Of a stretch of DNA of 64,000 nt, positions 22,783 to 31,220 are shown in pieces. The position numbers and the translations under genes were made by a program. Origin of the DNA: DATBAK01 sp038240075 (GTDB lineage: Bacteria; Actinomycetota; Acidimicrobiia; IMCC26256; PALSA-610); the NCBI GenBank assembly GCA_038240075.1, contig JBBSEC010000005.1, forward strand, positions 1 through 64,000. The letters run 5' to 3'. Position 1 is the first letter of the stretch; each line of letters opens with the position of its first letter. Below the pieces are notes generated by a model. It was not told the DNA's origin. It did no database searches and saw only the letters and a list, made by a program, of their open reading frames with translations.

Positions 22783-23293
22783 CTACCGGACCCGGCGCGC
22801 GACCGCGAGGTAGCGACCCTCGCCGTCGTCGATCTCGATCGGTTCCCATCCCGTGGACGAGAACGCCGCGGCGACGTTGTCGGGAGCGCGAATGTCGTCG
22901 ACACGCAGCTCGTGGCCGTGGCGTTCGGCCAATACCGCGCGCCCGACGGGATGGAACAACGCGAGGTGTCCGCCGGCACGGGTGACGGCCGCGAAGCGTC
23001 GCAGACCGTCGAGCGGATCGTCGAGATGGGTGACGAGACCGGCCGCGAGCACACCGTCGAACGCGTCGGGGCGAAACGGCGACCGGTTCGCGTCGCCCAG
23101 CACGAACGCGGCGACGGCGCCGTGCCCGGCACCGTCGGCCGCGTGCAACATCTCCGGCGTCGCATCGAGAGAACCGTGCCCCGATCGGCAGGTGCAGCGC
23201 GCGCACCGCGAGCGCGAACGCGGGACCGTCGTCGGGGAAGCGCGCGTCCCACGTTGCCGCACGCGGTCCGAAGACCTCGCGCCGACTCGTCAC
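22783..23293 (-). pseudogene. SAM methyltransferase with an internal deletion and frameshift
   Basis: The start is GTG 23293 (VTSRREVFGPRAATWDARF), reading to ALHLPIGA, after which the frame must change to continue as LDATPEMLHAADGAGHG, ending at 22783. In intact relatives the residues between these two points hold SAM motif I (DVGCGTG-like); here they are missing, at about 23168-23183. The downstream methyltransferase part (VLAAGLVTHLDDPLDGLRRF) is otherwise normal. The total length of 511 bp is not a multiple of three. It is therefore broken, by mutation or by assembly collapse of a GC-rich repeat. Divergent from the small FMN-binding-fold gene. Confidence 0.7.
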
Positions 23294-23335
23294 CGAACCA
23301 GAGCCTACGACCGCGCGCGACGGTACGGCCGCTCC

Positions 23336-23341
23336 TACGAT
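23336..23341 (+). promoter_or_regulatory. Leaderless -10 box TACGAT
   Basis: Six bases before the GTG of the FMN-binding-fold gene, with no ribosome site between them. Confidence 0.45.
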
Positions 23342-23347
23342 GACACC

Positions 23348-23707
23348 GTGAGCATCCCGGTCGATCTCGCAGCGCTCCGCGCGCAGATCCAGAGGTTCGG
23401 CTCGAACGCGATCCTCGTGACGACCTCGGACGACGGTCCGCCGCACGTCTCGTCGGTCGTCGTGACGTTCGCCGGAGACGACCTCGCGATGGGTGCTGGT
23501 CGGCGGACGCGCGCGAACGTCGCGCAGCATCCCGATGTCGCGCTCGTCTGGACGGCCGAGATCGATCCCGACTACTGCCTCATCGTCGACGCGGTCGTCG
23601 ACGAACCACCGGGCGAGAGCCTGATCGTGCGCCCCACCGCCGCGGTGCTGCATCGCCTCGCGAGCGCGCCGGGCGAGATCCCGCAGTGCCGGCCGCTCGA
23701 ACCCTGA
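23348..23707 (+). CDS. Pyridoxamine-oxidase/FMN-binding split-barrel protein
   Basis: 119 residues. The split-barrel fold of PNPOx-like proteins is visible in ILVTTSDDGPPHVSSVVVTF, DDLAMGAGRRTRANVAQHPDVALVW. In this superfamily such small proteins bind FMN, F420 or heme and often reduce substrates with F420H2; which applies here is unknown. The family's usual dimer would place the basic RRTRAN segment near the cofactor phosphate. The GTG start is supported by a leaderless -10 box. It ends three bases before the convergent serine hydrolase. Confidence 0.75.
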   Translation: MSIPVDLAALRAQIQRFGSNAILVTTSDDGPPHVSSVVVTFAGDDLAMGAGRRTRANVAQHPDVALVWTAEIDPDYCLIVDAVVDEPPGESLIVRPTAAVLHRLASAPGEIPQCRPLEP

Positions 23708-23710
23708 GCT

Positions 23711-24769
23711 TCACACCTGGGCGACCGCACACGCGAGCTCGACGAGCCGCTCGGGCGGCACCTCCTGCACGTTGGCGTGCAGCGCGACCGTGGTTCCCCA
23801 CCCTGGGAACGCGGCGATGAACGCGCTCGATCCGGGGATGTTGCCGGCGTGCCCGTAGGCCGACCAGGAGCCGTCCGCCGACTGTTCGCCGTAACCGACG
23901 ACACCGAGGCCGTGGCCGACGCCCTCGGCATCGGCCACGGCCGTGCTCCCGAGGAATCGCGCCCGCATCCGAGGCGACAACCAGTCGCCGAGATAGAGCG
24001 CCTCGGCCCACGAGAGCAGGTCGGTGAGCGTTGAGGTCATGCCGCCCGCGGCATACGCCGAAGAGATCAACGCGGCGTTGGGGAAGTCGCGCACGTCGAG
24101 CGTGCGCGGCGACGACGGTCCCGCGTTCCCGATGGACTCGAGGTCGAACCAGCCGTTCATCAGGTCGTCGGTGACGCGGTCGTCGTACGTCGTGTCGGCG
24201 AGCGCAAGCGGCGTCGTGATCCGATTCGCGAGCACCGTCGCGAAGTCGGCACCGGAGATGCATTCCGTGATGAGTCCGAGCAGGTTGTAATCGGTGTTCG
24301 AATAGCGGTAGCTCTCACCGGGTCGTGCGTACGGCGGAATCGACGCCATGAGATCGACGAGCTCCACGGGCGTGAACCGGCGGTCGAGATCGGCGAGCAG
24401 CAACGCGAAGAACTCGGACTGCGCGTCGAAGATCATGTCGGCAGTGCCGGCGGTGTGGTCGAGCAGTGCGCGGATCGTGATCGCCGACGCGTACGGGTAG
24501 CTCGGCACCCATGGTTCGATGGTCGCCTCGAGCGTCAGCTCACCCCGGTCGACGAGATCGAGCACGAGCGCACTCGTGAACGTCTTCGTGACGCTGGCAA
24601 TCCGAAACCTGCGCGACACCGACATGGGCGTGCTCGGGTCGCGGCCGTCGATCCCCCACGCCGCCAGCACCGGCGGCCGACCGGCACTCCGCACGCCGGC
24701 GCTCGCCCCCGGCACACCGAGCTCGGCGCAGAACGGCTCGAGCAGGTCGACGATCTGGTCGGTGAGCAT
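23711..24769 (-). CDS. Beta-lactamase/transpeptidase-like serine hydrolase
   Basis: 352 residues from the ATG at 24769 (an upstream ATG at 24802 would add eleven unlikely residues). The class C/penicillin-binding-protein-like active site is intact: SxxK as SVTK at residues 59-62, YxN as YSN near 152-154, and the third box HAG near 305. There is no signal peptide, so it may act in the cytoplasm as an esterase or peptidase rather than in drug resistance. It follows a frameshifted gene on the same strand. Confidence 0.88.
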   Translation of the reverse strand: MLTDQIVDLLEPFCAELGVPGASAGVRSAGRPPVLAAWGIDGRDPSTPMSVSRRFRIASVTKTFTSALVLDLVDRGELTLEATIEPWVPSYPYASAITIRALLDHTAGTADMIFDAQSEFFALLLADLDRRFTPVELVDLMASIPPYARPGESYRYSNTDYNLLGLITECISGADFATVLANRITTPLALADTTYDDRVTDDLMNGWFDLESIGNAGPSSPRTLDVRDFPNAALISSAYAAGGMTSTLTDLLSWAEALYLGDWLSPRMRARFLGSTAVADAEGVGHGLGVVGYGEQSADGSWSAYGHAGNIPGSSAFIAAFPGWGTTVALHANVQEVPPERLVELACAVAQV

Positions 24770-24820
24770 GGCGGCACCGTAAATGATCAGGGAACCTTGC
24801 ACGAGGGTTCTTGATGATCG

Positions 24821-25664
24821 CTAGAGCGGAGGCAGGCCGATCGGGTTGGGGTACCGGATCAGGCCGGACCGCGAGACCGCCTCGGCCGCGGGACTCAGGA
24901 TCGCGACGATGCGATCGACCTCGGCGGCGCTCGTGTCGTTCCACAGGTCGGCGGCCAACCGGTCGGTGGTGGCTTCGACCTCGAGGCGCAGTGCCCGCCC
25001 GTCGGCGGTCAGGTCGCCGGTGCCGTCGACCAGACCGCGCGCGACAACGCCCGACCGCGTCGGCCCAGTCGTCGCCGTTCCAGCCGCGCGTCACCTGCAG
25101 ATCGTTCGGGTCGTGGCCGCGCTCGAGCGCGATCAACACGTGGGCCTCGATGCCGTCGAGCCCCGCCGCGGTGAGCGCGGCGACATGCCCGTCGCCACGG
25201 TGCTCCCGCAGCGTCGTGCACAACTGCCAGAGCGCGAGAACCGGATCGCCGGGCAAGGGCAACGCGCGGTTCGCGGCGAACAACGGTCGTCCCGCGCCGG
25301 CAACCCGCTCGGTCGCGCGCGCCAGCCCGTCGTTCACAGCGGCCGCAACCGCGGCGATCGAAGGGAGCAACCGCACGAGCGTCGCCGCCGCCGCTTCGGC
25401 CCGGGCATCGACGAGCGTTTCGGGAGTCTCGTGCGACCAGACGTCGGGCACCCAACGCGCGACGAACGCCGGCGCGAAGTTGAAGAACGTCGCTTCCACC
25501 ACGGGAGCACTGACCGCGCCCATCGGTGCGCCACGGAAACCGAAGTAGCTCATCCAGAAGCCCGACATGCCCGCGGCGCGGCCGGCGGCGTCGGTCTCCT
25601 CGCCGAAGTAGCTGACCGCGTGCAGCGTCTCGAATCGAGACCAGAGCGTGCGCGCGACGTGCAT
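24821..25664 (-). pseudogene. SCO6745-family protein with a single-base frameshift
   Basis: From ATG 25664 (ribosome site GAGAGGTCC) the frame gives a helical protein of the actinobacterial SCO6745 type (RFETLHAVSYFGEE, GYFGFRGAP-like YFGFRGAPMG, FNFAPAFVARWVPDVW) to WADAV. It then needs one base removed, at the CCC run 25050-25052, to read on as RGLVDGTGDLTADGRALRLE and end with RYPNPIGLPPL at 24821. The 844-bp length is one more than a multiple of three. With the base removed the protein is 280 residues, the usual family size. The indel sits in a homopolymer, so a sequencing error is possible. Confidence 0.75.
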
Positions 25665-25675
25665 GTGGACCTCTC

Positions 25676-26053
25676 TCAGAGCGCGGCCGCGATGGCCATA
25701 CCCAGCGCGGCCGCGGCCGCGCCCGCGAGCAGACTTCCGGCGGCATAACGGATCGCGTCGGCGCCTTCGCCCTCTTCGAGGAGCCGGATGGTCTCGAAGG
25801 TGAAGGTGGAGAAGGTCGTGTACGCACCGCAGAAACCGGTGCCGAGCCAGACCTTCGGGGTGTTCGGGAACGCGTGATAGAGCGCCGCGCCCGTGATGAT
25901 GCCCAGCAGCAGCGAGCCGGTCACGTTGATGATGAAGGTGCCCCACGGAACGTCGCCTGCGGTTCGGTCCGAGACGATGCCGTCGAGGAGGTAGCGCGCC
26001 GGTGCTCCGATCGCTCCCGCGACGGCGAGCCCGATCCCGATCTCGGGAGTCAC
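25676..26053 (-). CDS. crcB: CrcB/Fluc fluoride channel subunit (second of pair)
   Basis: 125 residues, four membrane helices. Fluc hallmarks are GAPARYLLD near residue 17, WGTFIINVTGSLLLG near 38-52, GFCGAYTTFSTFTFE near 75-90. CrcB proteins are dual-topology fluoride channels that let toxic fluoride leave the cell. Here two copies lie in tandem, which in other bacteria form a fixed-orientation heterodimer. Its GTG overlaps the stop of the first copy by 4 bp, and both are downstream of a fluoride riboswitch. Confidence 0.95.
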   Translation of the reverse strand: MTPEIGIGLAVAGAIGAPARYLLDGIVSDRTAGDVPWGTFIINVTGSLLLGIITGAALYHAFPNTPKVWLGTGFCGAYTTFSTFTFETIRLLEEGEGADAIRYAAGSLLAGAAAAALGMAIAAAL

Positions 26054-26529
26054 GAAGCAACGACCGTGTCGTTACGACCGAGCCGTGCGAGCACGATCCC
26101 GGCCCACACCGCCGCGAGCCCCACGACCAGGCTCGCCAGCGCGTAGACGATGCCGATGGCGGCGTGCCCGTCCTTGATCAGCAGTTCGGTCTCGACGGCG
26201 AAGGTCGAGAACGTGGTGAACGCGCCGAGAAACCCGGTCGCGAAGAACGGCTGCACGTACCGCGTCGGCGGGAAGCGGTCGATCACGAGCACCAGCAGGA
26301 ATCCGAGCGCGAAGCTGCCCGAGACGTTGGTGGCGAAGGTCGCCCACGGGAACGTGTCCTTCGCCACATGGATGATCTGCGCGACTTCGTAACGCGCCGG
26401 CGCACCGAGGGCGCCACCCGCGGCAATGGCGAGCAGCACGCCGGGCCGCGCGCGCGTGCGATCGCGCCGCGCGAGATCGGGGTCGATGGGAACGTCCCGT
26501 TCGTCTCCAGTGTCTGCAACTTCGCTCAC
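26050..26529 (-). CDS. crcB: CrcB/Fluc fluoride channel subunit (first of pair)
   Basis: 159 residues, longer than its partner owing to a charged N-terminal tail (1-30). Four membrane helices with the Fluc motifs GGALGAPARYEV, WATFATNVSGSFALGF and GFLGAFTTFSTFAVE. The GTG start is five bases after the AGGAG ribosome site, and that ribosome site is the last stem strand of the fluoride riboswitch, so translation is probably switched on by fluoride. It is expected to pair with the second CrcB as a heterodimeric channel. Confidence 0.95.
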   Translation of the reverse strand: MSEVADTGDERDVPIDPDLARRDRTRARPGVLLAIAAGGALGAPARYEVAQIIHVAKDTFPWATFATNVSGSFALGFLLVLVIDRFPPTRYVQPFFATGFLGAFTTFSTFAVETELLIKDGHAAIGIVYALASLVVGLAAVWAGIVLARLGRNDTVVAS

Positions 26530-26532
26530 GCA

Positions 26533-26610
26533 CGCTCCTACCGACGAGCACCGACAACATCAGGTAGGAGCCATCAGCCTTGCGGCGATCAATGGCGAGC
26601 TCCATCGCCG
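26533..26610 (-). promoter_or_regulatory. Fluoride riboswitch (crcB motif) controlling the crcB pair
   Basis: On the minus-strand transcript the aptamer starts GGCGATGGAGCTCGCC (26609-26594), contains a GCC-GCAA-GGC hairpin and then CTGATGGCTCC, the conserved crcB-motif landmarks. The pseudoknot is GGAGC (26603-26599) with GCTCC (26571-26567). The strand CTCCTACC (26570-26563) can instead pair with GGTAGGAG (26542-26535), which holds the AGGAG ribosome site of the first crcB gene. The two pairings exclude each other, so fluoride binding should free the ribosome site. No T-run is seen, which favours translational control. Confidence 0.9.
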
Positions 26611-26684
26611 CCGCCGACCGTAGCAACCGCGCCTGGTCACTTCAACGAATGGCAGCGGCCCGCCCCCGCGGGCAACCTGGGGCC

Positions 26685-27533
26685 ATGGCGACGAAGGCAG
26701 ACGAGCCGGCCGGCGGCGTCGGTGCCACCGCACTCGGTGCCGCGGAGATGCGCGCCGAAGAGCAGATGCGCGCCGATCGTCTCTTCGACGACCCGTACGC
26801 CGCCGCGTTCGTCGCCGCCGCCCCACCGCTGTTCCCCGAGATGGAGTCGATTGCCGACGACCCTGCGATCGCCGCGCTCAGGGCCGCGTTCAGCACCGAC
26901 ATCGTCGTCCGCACCCGCATCTACGACGAGTTCCTGCTCGACGCCGTCACCGCGGGTTGTCGACAGATCGTCCTCGTCGCGGCCGGTCTCGACGCGCGGG
27001 CGTTCCGGCTGGACTGGCCCGCGGGCGTTCGCGTCTTCGAGCTCGATCTCGCCGCAGTGCTCGCGTTCAAAGATGCGGTGCTGCGCGATCTGCAGGCCCG
27101 ACCGCGTTGTGACCGCGTCGGCGTCGGTGTCGATCTGCGCGAGGATTGGCCCACGGATCTGCTCGCCGCGGCATTCGAATCCGGGGCACGCACCGCGTGG
27201 ACCGCTGAAGGCCTGTTGCCGTACCTGTCGAACGACGACGCTGTCCGGCTGCTGACATCGATCGGCGAGCTGTCGGCGCCCGGCAGTCAGTTGGCGTTCG
27301 AGCACGACGAGTTCGCTGCTCGCTCCACGCTCACGCAGGCGCGCGCCGCGGAGGCGCTGCACGAGGTCACGTCGATGTGGAAGGGCGGCCTGAGTGACGA
27401 CGCACCGACATGGCTCCGTCATCACCATTGGCAGGTGCAGACCCATGACCGCGCGACGCTCGCGCGCGCTTACGGGCGGCCGACGTCGGATGACTCGACG
27501 GTCGGGTTCTTGACCGCGACCCGCCTCGCCTGA
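26685..27533 (+). CDS. SAM-dependent methyltransferase, TIGR00027/LCMT-like family
   Basis: 282 residues. The family (leucine-carboxyl-methyltransferase-like, very common in Actinobacteria) is recognised from TALGAAEMRAEEQMRADRLFDDPYA, RTRIYDEFLLDAV, the SAM-binding VLVAAGLDARAFRLDWPAGVRVFELD, and TAWTAEGLLPYLS. It uses SAM to methylate an unknown carboxyl or small molecule. ATG 26685 is the first start after the fluoride riboswitch region and precedes all motifs. Its end is 34 bp from a convergent gene, with only a weak hairpin between. Confidence 0.87.
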   Translation: MATKADEPAGGVGATALGAAEMRAEEQMRADRLFDDPYAAAFVAAAPPLFPEMESIADDPAIAALRAAFSTDIVVRTRIYDEFLLDAVTAGCRQIVLVAAGLDARAFRLDWPAGVRVFELDLAAVLAFKDAVLRDLQARPRCDRVGVGVDLREDWPTDLLAAAFESGARTAWTAEGLLPYLSNDDAVRLLTSIGELSAPGSQLAFEHDEFAARSTLTQARAAEALHEVTSMWKGGLSDDAPTWLRHHHWQVQTHDRATLARAYGRPTSDDSTVGFLTATRLA

Positions 27534-27567
27534 GCGGCAACAACCGCCGCCCCACTGATCGACCGAG

Positions 27568-28074
27568 TCATCGGGGCTGCTCGAACCGCGCCGCGTCGGC
27601 GCCGGCATGGCGGGCGACGTGCGGCAACGCGAGGATGAGCTCCAGCGGCTCGCCCGCTTCTTCACCGAGCGAGCGACGGGCCCAGGTCGCGAGCGCGACC
27701 TCGTGCGCGACGTACGCCTCCGCGATCGCGCGCTCGTCGTCGTCGGATGCGAGGTCGACGAGCTCGTGGTACTTGGCCAGGAATTCGGTCGTCACGGGCA
27801 GGAGCGCGCGAAGAAACTCGTCCCAGACGAACGCGGTGGTCCCGTCGACCATCGCCGCGGCCAAGGAGACCGAGGCCGCGGAGTCACCGCGATCGAGGGC
27901 CCGGCGCTCGAAGAGCGGCTCGGCCAACTGCTTGGTCGCCCGCTCGAGCAGCGTCAGCTCTTCGAGATGACGGCGGTGCTCCGGGTCGCTCTCGCGCTGC
28001 GCGAGCAGCCCGAAGAGCGCCTCCCCCAGCACCTCGCCCTGATACGACTCGACCCACAGCTCGTCAGCGCGCAT
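27568..28074 (-). CDS. Small helical, ferritin-like hypothetical protein
   Basis: 168 residues, almost all helix. Acidic and His residues recur in a pattern like a four-helix bundle (ESYQGEVLGEALFGLLAQRE, HRRHLEELTLLERATKQ, YVAHEVALATWARR), suggestive of a ferritin-like fold that could bind a di-metal site, but the ligands are not certain. There is no signal or membrane span. It is transcribed leftward after the tRNA-Cys on the same strand, and no neighbour shows a functional link. Confidence 0.5.
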   Translation of the reverse strand: MRADELWVESYQGEVLGEALFGLLAQRESDPEHRRHLEELTLLERATKQLAEPLFERRALDRGDSAASVSLAAAMVDGTTAFVWDEFLRALLPVTTEFLAKYHELVDLASDDDERAIAEAYVAHEVALATWARRSLGEEAGEPLELILALPHVARHAGADAARFEQPR

Positions 28075-28128
28075 CCGACGATGGTAACGGCCGCGCCGAA
28101 TGTGTCCGCTGTCTGATGAGGTGTCTGA

Positions 28129-28203
28129 TGGAGGCGGCGGCGGGATTCGAACCCGCGTACAGCGCTTTGCAGGCGCCTGCCTGAGCCACTCGGCTACGCC
28201 GCC
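28129..28203 (-). tRNA. tRNA-Cys (anticodon GCA), CCA encoded
   Basis: The minus-strand sequence folds as a full cloverleaf: acceptor GGCGGCG with CGCCGCC, a D arm with GCCGAGTGGC, an anticodon stem-loop with GCA between CT and AA, and a T arm GCGGG-TTCGAAT-CCCGC. Discriminator U and an encoded CCA follow. It stands alone between a small helical gene and the ABC exporter. Confidence 0.95.
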
Positions 28204-28308
28204 TGGAAACCCAAGAGCGTAGAGCATGGGCGACGGCGGCCCGGCCGTCGGAGCCGGCCAGAAGTGCTTCGGTCCGGTGCCCGGATTGCCGATGAGACCG
28301 GGATCGCC

Positions 28309-29295
28309 ATGGCTGACTCCGTCGTTTCGCTCCGCAGTGTGTCGCGCTCGTTCGGCGATGTCGTCGCGCTCGATCAGTTCAATCTCGAAGTCCCGCAGGG
28401 CACGATCGCGATGCTGCTCGGCCCGAACGGAGCCGGGAAGACGACCGCGGTCCGTCTCGTCACCGGCGCCATGCCGGCGGACGGCGGCGAACTGCGCATC
28501 TTCGGTGTCGACCCCGTGACCGACGGCCAATCGGTGCGGCGCCGCTGCGGCGTCGTGCCCGCGCGCCCCGCGCTCTACGACCGGCTCTCCGGCTACGAGA
28601 ACCTGCGCTATGCCGCGCTCCTGTGGGACGTCGACGATGTCGAAGGCGCGATCCACACCGCGGCCACCCGCTTTGCGATCGTCGACGCGCTGAAGCAGCG
28701 CGTCGGCGGGTACTCGACCGGGATGAAGGCGCGCCTCGCGCTCGCCCGGGCGACGCTGCACGAGCCCGATCTGCTGCTCCTCGACGAGCCGACCGCGGGC
28801 CTCGACCCCGAATCGGCACGCGCGGTGCTCGCGCTCATCGGTGAGATGGCACACGACGGCCGCACCGTGCTCATGTGCACACACCTGCTGCTCGAGGCCG
28901 AAGGCCTGGCCGACCACGTCGTGGTCATGGACCACGGTCACACCCTCGCGTCGGGCTCGCCCCACGATCTCGTGCGCAGCCTCTGGAACTCCGTCACCGT
29001 CGCGCTCGACGCCGAAGATCCCACCCAGCTCGATCGCGTGAGCACCATGCCCGGTGTCGTCTCCTACGAGCGCGTCAACAGCGCGGTCGTCGGCCTCGAC
29101 GACGCGGACCGGATTCCCGACATCGTGGCCGCACTCGTCGACATCGGGGTGAGGCTGACGAAGGTCGAGCCGCGCACCCCCACCCTCGAGGAGCTGTACT
29201 TCGCGGTCCGCCGCGGCACGCACGAGGTTCCGCCCATGCCGGCTGCTCCCCCGGCACCCGGCACACCACCCAGTCGGGAGCCGGTGCCGTCGTGA
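28309..29295 (+). CDS. ABC-2 type exporter, ATP-binding subunit
   Basis: 328 residues from ATG 28309. The nucleotide-binding domain has Walker A LLGPNGAGKTTAVR near residues 37-49, the signature GYSTGMKARLALARA near 138-152, and Walker B LLLLDEPTAGLD near 158-169, with the H-loop THLL near 197. A C-terminal extension (about 220-328) is typical of DrrA/CcmA-like exporters. It pairs with the permease that follows, overlapping as GTGA. The cargo is unknown; the start was fixed at the ATG that opens the domain. Confidence 0.92.
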   Translation: MADSVVSLRSVSRSFGDVVALDQFNLEVPQGTIAMLLGPNGAGKTTAVRLVTGAMPADGGELRIFGVDPVTDGQSVRRRCGVVPARPALYDRLSGYENLRYAALLWDVDDVEGAIHTAATRFAIVDALKQRVGGYSTGMKARLALARATLHEPDLLLLDEPTAGLDPESARAVLALIGEMAHDGRTVLMCTHLLLEAEGLADHVVVMDHGHTLASGSPHDLVRSLWNSVTVALDAEDPTQLDRVSTMPGVVSYERVNSAVVGLDDADRIPDIVAALVDIGVRLTKVEPRTPTLEELYFAVRRGTHEVPPMPAAPPAPGTPPSREPVPS

Positions 29296-30119
29296 CGAGC
29301 TTCTCCATCCGCCGCGCGTGGATCATCGCCCGCACCGACCTCCAGCAGCTCAAGAGCAGCCGCGACTTCTGGCTGCCCCTCGGCATCATCGCGACGCTGT
29401 TCTTCGTCATCCTGCCCGCGGGGCTGTTCCTCAGCCTCACCCACATCAAGGATGTCGGGGTCGTGACCCAGATCGGCAACCTGATGGGCTCACTTCCCAA
29501 GTCGATCCAGCACAAGACCGCGAACCGCGCACCGAACGTGCAGGCCGCGTACGCGATGGCCGTCTACCTGTTCGCGCCGCTCGCGATCATCGTGCCGCTC
29601 ACCGTCTCGTCGGCCGTCGGATCGCAGACGATCATCGGCGAACGCGAACGCGGCAGCGGCGAGTTCCTCGCGCACTCGCCTGCCTCGGAGCGCGAGATCT
29701 TCGTCGGTAAGCTCCTCGCCAGTCTGCTGCCCGGATACCTGACAGCCGGCGTCGGGTTCCTGCTGTACTCGCTGCTCGTCAACCTAATCGTCGGACCCCA
29801 AGTCGGCGGCTGGTTCTTTCCAACGGCCAACTGGTGGATCCTCGTCCTTTGGGTGGTACCCCCCTTCCTCGCCCTCGTCGTCGGTGTGATCCTGCGCATC
29901 TCTTCGCGCGTCACGAGCGCGGCAGCCGCGCAGCAGGCGTCGGCACTCGTCACCCTGCCGTTGGTGATCCTGGCGTACGGCCTGTCGACGGGCTCGCTCT
30001 CGCGGGCGCGGATGTTCGGCGGACTGGTCGGCCTGGGCGCGTGGGTCTGCGCGGTGATCGTGCTCTACACCGGCGCACGCGCGCTGCGACGCGAACGGCT
30101 GCTCGGACTCGGCACCTAG
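29292..30119 (+). CDS. ABC-2 type exporter, membrane subunit
   Basis: 275 residues from GTG 29292, overlapping the ATPase stop by 4 bp. Six hydrophobic spans are seen: FWLPLGIIATLFFVILPAGLF, MAVYLFAPLAIIVPLTVSSAVG, the coupling-helix-like ERERGSGEFLAHSPASEREIFVGK, then LLASLLPGYLTAGVGFLLY, WWILVLWVVPPFLALVVGV and a closing pair. The arrangement is that of NatB/DrrB-like ABC-2 permeases, exporting lipids, ions or peptides in other systems. Its end runs into the damaged hydrolase gene. Confidence 0.85.
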   Translation: MTSFSIRRAWIIARTDLQQLKSSRDFWLPLGIIATLFFVILPAGLFLSLTHIKDVGVVTQIGNLMGSLPKSIQHKTANRAPNVQAAYAMAVYLFAPLAIIVPLTVSSAVGSQTIIGERERGSGEFLAHSPASEREIFVGKLLASLLPGYLTAGVGFLLYSLLVNLIVGPQVGGWFFPTANWWILVLWVVPPFLALVVGVILRISSRVTSAAAAQQASALVTLPLVILAYGLSTGSLSRARMFGGLVGLGAWVCAVIVLYTGARALRRERLLGLGT

Positions 30120-31167
30120 CCTTCGCGACGCTGCTCGCGAGCACGTTCCTCGCGGCCGCGTGCTCGGCGCCGGCGTCGGTCTCCACGAAGCCCGGTGCAA
30201 CCACGTCGTCGACGTCGGTCCCGACCCCACTCCGAGTGTCGGCGACGAAGATCGCGCCGACTACGATCCCGAGCACGACGACGACGTTGCCGCCGCTCGC
30301 CGCACCCGCAACGCCGTACCGCGTCGGGTCGCGCACGTTCGACTGGCTCGACCCGTCGCGCATGACACCGGCGCACGGCAAGTACCACAGCCGGCACGGA
30401 CGCGAGATCGTCACCGTGATCTGGTATCCCGCTCAGGGCGCGCCGAGCCCGGCGGTCCACAACGGCGCGACCTCCGCGCACGACGGCGGGCCGTTCCCGG
30501 TCGTGCTCTTCGCTCACGGTTACGGCGGCGTGCCGGCCGACTACCGGGCCGACATCGTCAAATGGGCCTCGCGCGGCTACGTCGTCGTCGCCCCGGAGTT
30601 CCCGTTGGGGAACCGTCGCACGGCCGGCGGCCCCGTCTACACCGATCTCGCCAATCAACCCGGCGATCTCAGCTTCGTGCTCACGCAGGTTCTGGGCGCG
30701 AACGCCGACCCTCGTTCGTGGCTCCACGGAGCGATCGACCGGCGTCGCGTTGGAGCCGTCGGACACTCCTTGGGTGCGTGGACGGTGCTCGCAGTCGTCA
30801 GCAACACGTGCTGTCGCGATCGTCGCATCACGGCCGCGATCATCATGGCGGGAGAGCTGAGCACCTCGTTCAAGGGCGCTTCTATTACTCGGGCGCGCCA
30901 CCACTCCTGTTCATCCACGCGGTCGACGACCCGACGGTTCCGTACGCCGCAGGCGAGCGCGCATATCGCTCCGCGCCGAACCCGAAGTATCTCTTCACGT
31001 TGAAGGTCGGCGACCACGAGACGCGGTACCTCGGTTCCCGGTACCCCGAGGGCACGGCCGCGGTGCAGGTGACCGACGAGTTCCTCGATCGCTACCTGCG
31101 CGACCTCGCTTTCGTCGCGATCACCAATCCGAACCGCTCCCTCGCGACCCTCGTCAGCCAGCCCTGA
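30041..31167 (+). pseudogene. Alpha/beta hydrolase lipoprotein with a single-base frameshift
   Basis: The chain opens with a lipoprotein-type signal (LLASTFLAAAC), although its start codon is uncertain (GTG 30041 inside the permease gene, or an unusual CTG further down). The hydrolase core has the HGYGG oxyanion region and the nucleophile GHSLGAW. Near GELSTSFKG, at about 30876-30880, one base appears missing; the next frame continues as RFYYSGAPPLLFIHAVDDPTVPY, the expected acid region, to the stop at 31167. It resembles secreted lipase or acetylhydrolase-like enzymes. A sequencing or real deletion of one C would explain it. Confidence 0.7.
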
Positions 31168-31209
31168 GCGGCGTGGATCGAGCGCGGTCGGCATCCGGGG
31201 CCGGCTCGG

Positions 31210-31215
31210 TACCAT
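31210..31215 (+). promoter_or_regulatory. Leaderless -10 box TACCAT
   Basis: Five bases before the GTG at 31221, consistent with a near-leaderless transcript for the propeller lipoprotein. Confidence 0.4.
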
Positions 31216-31220
31216 GCCGC

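Noticed and set aside
24786..24815. Hairpin GAACC...GGTTC flanked by ATCA/TGAT between the serine hydrolase and the SCO6745-like gene
   Set aside because: The stem is only five bases with a bulge and no T-run; it cannot be told apart from chance in this context.
27534..27550. GCGGC...GCCGC inverted repeat between convergent genes
   Set aside because: Only five base pairs without a T-run; too weak to call a terminator.
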